From JBHOQS01 sp042408875 (GTDB taxonomy: Bacteria; Chloroflexota; UBA11872; JBHOQS01): DNA of 64,000 nucleotides. The translations under genes and the position numbers were made by a program. This document shows, one piece after another, positions 60,027 to 64,000 of the stretch. Under the pieces are notes generated by a model, which saw only the letters and a program-made list of their open reading frames with translations, made no database searches and had not been told where the DNA came from. Every line of letters starts with the position of its first letter. Position 1 is the first letter of the stretch. Where the stretch lies: contig JBHOQS010000018.1 of assembly GCA_042408875.1 (NCBI GenBank), positions 62,001 through 126,000 of the forward strand, given 5' to 3'.

Positions 60027-60452
60027 ATGGGTGATGAGACACCTCGCAGCCGGCTGGTGCATGTCGGCGTGCGAGCGACCGATCTGGAGCGCACGATCGT
60101 GTTTTGGCGAGATGGTCTGGGCCTGCACGTAGTCGAGGCCGCGCCCGGCCGCTATGACCTCACCGATGGCTGCCATAACTTCCGGGTATTCCAGCACCGG
60201 GGCCCCGCCCGCCCCCCGCATGTCGGCGGGCTGCTCGACTACTTGCATATAGGCGTGCGTGTACCGGACCTGGCGCAAGCGGCGCAGCGGTTGACCGCTC
60301 TCGGCTTCACCATCTTCTGGGACGGCGTCGAGGGCGGGAAGCCGTACGATCCTGCGACGCCGCCCTCGAAGTCGTTCAAGGTGGAAGACCCTGATGGCAT
60401 CGTCGTAGATGTCACCGCCAGCGAAGACCAGTGGCCGGGAGTAGGGCTATGA
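60027..60452 (+). CDS. VOC (glyoxalase/dioxygenase fold) family protein
   Basis: A 141-residue protein with two beta-alpha-beta-beta-beta modules of the vicinal-oxygen-chelate fold: LVHVGVRATDLERTIVFWRD and LHIGVRVPDLAQAAQRLTAL. Candidate metal ligands are His13 (VHVGV), the His of YLHIGV and an acidic residue in KVEDPDG. Members include glyoxalases, dioxygenases and fosfomycin-type proteins; the substrate is unknown. AAGGAG precedes the ATG. The stop overlaps the start of the following dioxygenase gene (ATGA), so they form an operon. Confidence 0.88.
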   Translation: MGDETPRSRLVHVGVRATDLERTIVFWRDGLGLHVVEAAPGRYDLTDGCHNFRVFQHRGPARPPHVGGLLDYLHIGVRVPDLAQAAQRLTALGFTIFWDGVEGGKPYDPATPPSKSFKVEDPDGIVVDVTASEDQWPGVGL

Positions 60453-61255
60453 GCAGGTTGACCCAGCAGCAGATCGAACAATTCCATGAGCAGGGATACC
60501 TGGCGCTGCCGGAGCCTTTGCTTACCGAAGCAGAGGTCGAGCGGCTGCAGGAGGCGCTCGATGAGGTGCTGCGCGGCACGAGCCCGGGCAAGCCGGAGCT
60601 TCTGCGCAACCTGGCCGGCGGCGACCTGAACAGTGACGCTGTCGTCGTGCAGGTGGTGAATATCTGGCGGGCGCATCCGGCATTCGAGGAGCACATGCGC
60701 CGGCGGGACCTGGTAGAGATGGTCGTGCAGCTCTGTCCCACCGACATACTGCGAGTATGGCACGACCAGATCCAGTACAAGCCACCGGCTGTGGGCACCT
60801 CTACGAAGTGGCATCAGGATTTCCCGGCTTGGCCGGTGCTCGCGCCTGCCGACCTGGTCACGGCTTGGGTGGCCCTAGACGACGTGACGGTGCAGAACGG
60901 TTGCCTGCGCTTCGTGCCGGGCTCGCACCGCTGGGGCGTGCACCGCGCTCTCGGCACGAACGACGACTTCTCGCCGCGCTACGACCCGGCGCTGCTCCCG
61001 CCGGGCGCCGAGGTTCGCGTAGAGTTCGTGGAGCTGCCCAAAGGCGGCGTGAGCTTCCATCATTGCCTGACCTGGCACGGGAGCGCGCCGAACCCGACGC
61101 CGACCCACCGGCGCGCCATCGCCGTGCACTATATGCCTGGCCACACGCGGTACGTGGCGTCCGGCCGGCACGTGATGCAGGCACGCATTACCGTGCCCGA
61201 TGGTGCCATCCTCGAAGGCGAGCACTTCCCAGTCGTCTGGTCGCGCGCGGGATAA
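60449..61255 (+). CDS. Phytanoyl-CoA dioxygenase (PhyH) family protein
   Basis: A 268-residue Fe(II)/2-oxoglutarate dioxygenase. The metal ligands are visible as the HxD of TKWHQDFPAW and the distal His of HHCLTWHGSAPN; the 2-oxoglutarate-binding Arg is in TPTHRRAIAVHYM. The start ATG overlaps the VOC stop by four bases, which excludes the earlier ORF start. Family members hydroxylate a range of small molecules; the pairing with a VOC protein suggests a small catabolic or tailoring pathway. Substrate unknown. Confidence 0.9.
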   Translation: MSRLTQQQIEQFHEQGYLALPEPLLTEAEVERLQEALDEVLRGTSPGKPELLRNLAGGDLNSDAVVVQVVNIWRAHPAFEEHMRRRDLVEMVVQLCPTDILRVWHDQIQYKPPAVGTSTKWHQDFPAWPVLAPADLVTAWVALDDVTVQNGCLRFVPGSHRWGVHRALGTNDDFSPRYDPALLPPGAEVRVEFVELPKGGVSFHHCLTWHGSAPNPTPTHRRAIAVHYMPGHTRYVASGRHVMQARITVPDGAILEGEHFPVVWSRAG

Positions 61256-61281
61256 CCAGAGGGCTCTTGTGCTCTCCGAAG

Positions 61282-61310
61282 TTGACAGAAACCGGACGGC
61301 TTCGTACAAT
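61282..61310 (+). promoter_or_regulatory. Strong sigma-70 promoter of the peptide-type ABC operon
   Basis: Consensus TTGACA (61282-61287), a 17-bp spacer and TACAAT (61305-61310) lie about 176 bp before the binding-protein gene. This is the best -35/-10 pair I see in the window. The leader that follows holds nothing else I can identify. Confidence 0.75.
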
Positions 61311-61485
61311 GCTGTGCACGTGTAGTGACTGCTCCGACGGCCCGGACGCACATCGTGCTGTCCATGCGAGAGCCAGCACGTGCGGCCGGACCGCCGGGTG
61401 ATGCCTGTCGCTCACGGGCGGAGCACCTGTTCTCGCCGTTTCTTAGCAATGTCGCTTTGAGCTGCGGAAAGGAGCGTAGTGTGCG

Positions 61486-63267
61486 ATGCGTCTACGTCGG
61501 CGGTCGTTTGTCGGTGGCGCCGCGGCGTCGCTGCCGCTGGCGCTGGCTGGGTTCCCCATCCTTGTGCGCGGGGCACGCACTACGGTAACCGTGGCCATGT
61601 CCCAGGAGCCACCCACGCTGGGCTACGCACTCGGCTCGGCCTACGTGGCCAGCGTGGTGAAGATCACCATTGGCTCTGAGCCTGGCCTGGTGCAGCGTGA
61701 CGACCAGAGCAACCTGATCCCCTTCCTGTGCGAGTCGGTGCCCACGGTGGAGAACGGCGGAGCCCAGTTCGTGGGCGAGGGCGCCGATCAGTTCCTCCAG
61801 GTGACCTTTCGGCTCCGCCCCGACGTGACCTGGTCGGATGGCACGCCGCTGACGTCCCGGGACTTCAAGTTCGGCTGGGAGCTGGTGATGAACCCGAACT
61901 TCCCGGTGACGCAGGGCCGTGACCTGGAGCGCAAGGTCTGGAGCGTGGAGACGCCTGACGACTACACGGTTATCTATAATTTTATGTCGCAGAACCAGGC
62001 CCGCGAGGCGGCACGCAACGGTCACATGGGCCTGAGCCCGAACGAGTTCGCCGAGTTTGCCGAGCAATCGGGCCCGGTGCTCGACCCGCTGTACAACCGG
62101 ATTGGCTCGCCCTGGGCCGGTGCGGTCGCCGGAGCGGCGCCTACGCACATTCTCTCAGGCATGCCGGTCGAAGAGATCGACAAGAGCGACTATACACGGC
62201 AGCCGCTGGGGATCGGCCCCTTCAAAGTGGTCAACTGGGTGCCGGGGCAGTACATCCAGGTTGATGCCGTGCCCACCTTCTTCCTCGGCGCGCCACGTCT
62301 CTCCTCGATTATCTTCAAGATCATCCCCAACTCGAATACGATCCTGGCGCAGGTGCAGACAGGCGAGGTGGATGTGGTCAGCGAAGACGCGCTCCAACTC
62401 GACAGCGCGCCCACGCTGGACCGCCTGGAGCGCGATCGACGCGCCAACGTGAAAGCATACTATATCCCGGCGATGACCTGGGAGCACATTGACTTCAACC
62501 TCGATAACGAGCACTTGAGGGACGTGCGCGTCCGCCGGGCCATTGCCCATGCGATCGACCGCAAGCTGATTGTTGATCGGGTCTTATACGGCAAGACGGA
62601 GGTGATCCACTCCTGGATCCCGCCGATCTCCTGGGCGTACAACCCTGAGCTCAGGACCTACCCGTATGACCCAAACGAGGCGAAGCGGTTGCTGGCTGAG
62701 GCGGGCTACACGCCCGGGCCGGATGGCATCCTCCAGAAAGGCGGCAAGAAGCTCACGCTGAAGCTCCAGACCACCACCGCGCCGGTGCGTCAGCAGTACT
62801 CGCAGATCATCCAGCAGAACCTTAAGGCGGTGGGGATCGATCTCCAGCTCGAGTTCTTACCGGCGGCCACGTTCTTCGCCGGCGAAGGCAAGGGTCCGCT
62901 GAGCAACCGCACGTTTGAGCTCGGCGTCTACGCCTGGGTGGCGGGCGACGATCCGGGCGGTATGGAGCTCTACCACTCGAAGAACATCCCCACGAAGGAA
63001 AACGCCTACACCGGCCAGAACTACCCTGGGTGGCGGAATCCTAGGAACGATGAGCTGCTGGTCAAGGCGATGAGCACGCTGAACCAGGACGAGCGGCTGC
63101 CGCTCTACCTGGAGCAGCAGAAGCTCTTTGCCGAAGAGCTGCCGGTGCTGCCGCTCTTCGCCCGGCCGAACATCTCGCTGGCGCGCCGGACGCTGCAAAA
63201 CTTCCGGCCCACTCCGACCAATACACCGCTGACGTGGAATACGTACGACTGGTGGCTGGCGGAGTAA
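61486..63267 (+). CDS. ABC transporter peptide/nickel-type substrate-binding protein
   Basis: A 593-residue SBP family 5 protein (oligopeptide, nickel or oligosaccharide type). It has a twin-arginine-like signal (MRLRRRSFVGGAAASLPLAL) without a lipobox Cys, then EPPTLGYALGSAYVAS and the family signatures RLRPDVTWSDGTPLTSRDF and RVRRAIAHAIDRKLIVDRVL. It captures substrate outside the membrane for the permease encoded next. The ATG follows AAAGGAGCG. In heterotrophic Chloroflexota such systems can also bring in oligosaccharides, so peptide specificity is not certain. Confidence 0.92.
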   Translation: MRLRRRSFVGGAAASLPLALAGFPILVRGARTTVTVAMSQEPPTLGYALGSAYVASVVKITIGSEPGLVQRDDQSNLIPFLCESVPTVENGGAQFVGEGADQFLQVTFRLRPDVTWSDGTPLTSRDFKFGWELVMNPNFPVTQGRDLERKVWSVETPDDYTVIYNFMSQNQAREAARNGHMGLSPNEFAEFAEQSGPVLDPLYNRIGSPWAGAVAGAAPTHILSGMPVEEIDKSDYTRQPLGIGPFKVVNWVPGQYIQVDAVPTFFLGAPRLSSIIFKIIPNSNTILAQVQTGEVDVVSEDALQLDSAPTLDRLERDRRANVKAYYIPAMTWEHIDFNLDNEHLRDVRVRRAIAHAIDRKLIVDRVLYGKTEVIHSWIPPISWAYNPELRTYPYDPNEAKRLLAEAGYTPGPDGILQKGGKKLTLKLQTTTAPVRQQYSQIIQQNLKAVGIDLQLEFLPAATFFAGEGKGPLSNRTFELGVYAWVAGDDPGGMELYHSKNIPTKENAYTGQNYPGWRNPRNDELLVKAMSTLNQDERLPLYLEQQKLFAEELPVLPLFARPNISLARRTLQNFRPTPTNTPLTWNTYDWWLAE

Positions 63268-63397
63268 CCCTATTCTCGCGCTGAGGGTCAGCGAGGCCGT
63301 CGCGTTCAGCCTCCAGTGCTGTGCATTGCAGCGGCAACGAACGCGGCGGCCTGCTGTGCAGGCCCGGGCGCGGGAGCAGCGGGCCGCCGGGGCCTGG

Positions 63398-63427
63398 CTG
63401 TGGCACGGTAGTCGAACCGTGCCACAG
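63398..63427 (+). promoter_or_regulatory. 12-bp perfect hairpin between binding-protein and permease genes
   Basis: CTGTGGCACGGT (63398-63409) pairs with ACCGTGCCACAG (63416-63427) around a 6-nt loop. There is no T tract. Placed in the 237-bp gap of an SBP-permease operon, it may protect the upstream mRNA so that binding protein exceeds permease. Confidence 0.6.
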
Positions 63428-63504
63428 GCCGCTCGGCAGCACGGACCTGCGGACGCCCGGAAGCCGGATCTCTCAGACACGGTGACGGCGGAGCGAGCGA
63501 AGCC

Positions 63505-64000
63505 ATGCGTGGCTATCTGGTCCGTCGTACGATCCAGATGGTTATCCTCCTTTTGTTCACGTCCGTCCTGGTCTACGTTATCCTATACCTCGTGCCAGGC
63601 GGGCCGTTCGACACGCTGCGCTTCGCCAACCCCCGCATCTCACCGGAGCACATCAAACGGCTGGAGGCCTTGCTCGGCCTGGACCGCCCGCTGCATGAAC
63701 GCTACCTGCGCTGGCTGTGGAACGTCCTGCACGGAGACTGGGGCACCTCCTGGGGTGTGGCTGTGGGCCAGCCCGTGCTCAGGCTGATCCAGCAGCGGCT
63801 GGCGAATACGCTGCTGCTGATGGGCCTCTCCACTCTGCTTTCCCTGGCGATCGCGCTCCCCATCGGCATCTACTCAGCCGTCAAGCAGTACTCGGTGCTG
63901 GACTACCTGCTCACTGCAGCCTCGTTCTTCGGCATCTCTATGCCGACCTTCTGGATCGGCGTGATGATGCTGATCATCTTCGCGGCAACCCTGCAATGGT
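63505..64000 (+). CDS. ABC transporter permease, DppB/OppB type (5' part, runs off the window)
   Basis: The first 165 residues of a BPD-type inner-membrane permease. It has the family opening RRTIQMVILLLFTSVLVYVI, the periplasmic loop LVPGGPFD and LGLDRPLHERYLRWLWNVLH with GDWGTSW, and the start of the TM domain (ANTLLLMGLSTLLSLAIALP). The ATG at 63505 follows GGAGCGAGCG. It forms the transport pore together with a second permease and ATPases, which should lie beyond the right edge. It is cut by the window end, not truncated in the genome. Confidence 0.9.
   Translation, partial: MRGYLVRRTIQMVILLLFTSVLVYVILYLVPGGPFDTLRFANPRISPEHIKRLEALLGLDRPLHERYLRWLWNVLHGDWGTSWGVAVGQPVLRLIQQRLANTLLLMGLSTLLSLAIALPIGIYSAVKQYSVLDYLLTAASFFGISMPTFWIGVMMLIIFAATLQW

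Overview
The window is GC-rich (low sixties percent by eye), bacterial, and most likely from a member of the Chloroflexota (Thermomicrobia or Chloroflexia type). The main reasons are the tandem DUF2298 membrane proteins, a TIGR03663-type glycosyltransferase carrying NHL repeats, a DUF2342 zincin, a T-box-controlled thrS, Tat-type lipoprotein signals on solute-binding proteins, and dispersed GC-rich palindromes between genes. I see no rRNA, tRNA, CRISPR array, transposase or phage gene.

Layout. 0-1.8 kb: two TIM-barrel sugar isomerases/epimerases. 1.8-10 kb: a two-component system (minus strand) bracketed by 11-bp-periodic TTAAC-type direct repeats, then a plus-strand run of a small membrane protein, TatA, a TatB-like protein, DUF1003, a YHS-PsiE fusion, a Tat-exported GH28 enzyme and a frameshifted LytR-CpsA-Psr protein. 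10-15 kb: thrS without a TGS domain behind a complete T-box leader, then a DUF2182/DUF1326 membrane cluster. 15-22.6 kb: a minus-strand carbohydrate operon (NPCBM/alpha-galactosidase-like hydrolase, aldo/keto reductase, Tat lipoprotein sugar-binding protein) ending in a LuxR-TPR regulator interrupted by three in-frame TAG codons. 22.9-35.6 kb: an MFS-spermidine synthase fusion, two more sugar-binding proteins without permeases, two more isomerases, gyrA, rplY behind a long hairpin, and a DUF2342 zincin. 35.7-39 kb: a REC-PAS-HK-REC hybrid kinase and a Gfo/Idh/MocA dehydrogenase. 39-58 kb: a cell-surface glycan locus with a decayed nucleotide-sugar epimerase, a GT4-methyltransferase fusion, a GT39-DUF2298 fusion, a second DUF2298 protein, TIGR03663-NHL, a flippase-like protein, an FAD oxidoreductase, asnB and a GT4. 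58-64 kb: a truncated Ldh-family gene, a MoaD-MoaE fusion, VOC plus phytanoyl-dioxygenase genes, and the start of an oligopeptide-type ABC transporter.

Together the genes suggest a heterotroph feeding on plant or polysaccharide sugars: exported hydrolases, four sugar-binding proteins, and isomerases/dehydrogenases of the inositol/xylose-isomerase type. Much of its exported material uses the Tat pathway, and the 39-58 kb locus probably builds and flips a lipid-linked glycan. The best candidate for an undescribed system is that glycan locus; the most unusual local signals are the TTAAC repeat arrays around the two-component system, the three-amber LuxR gene and the near-perfect hairpin at the rplY ribosome binding site.
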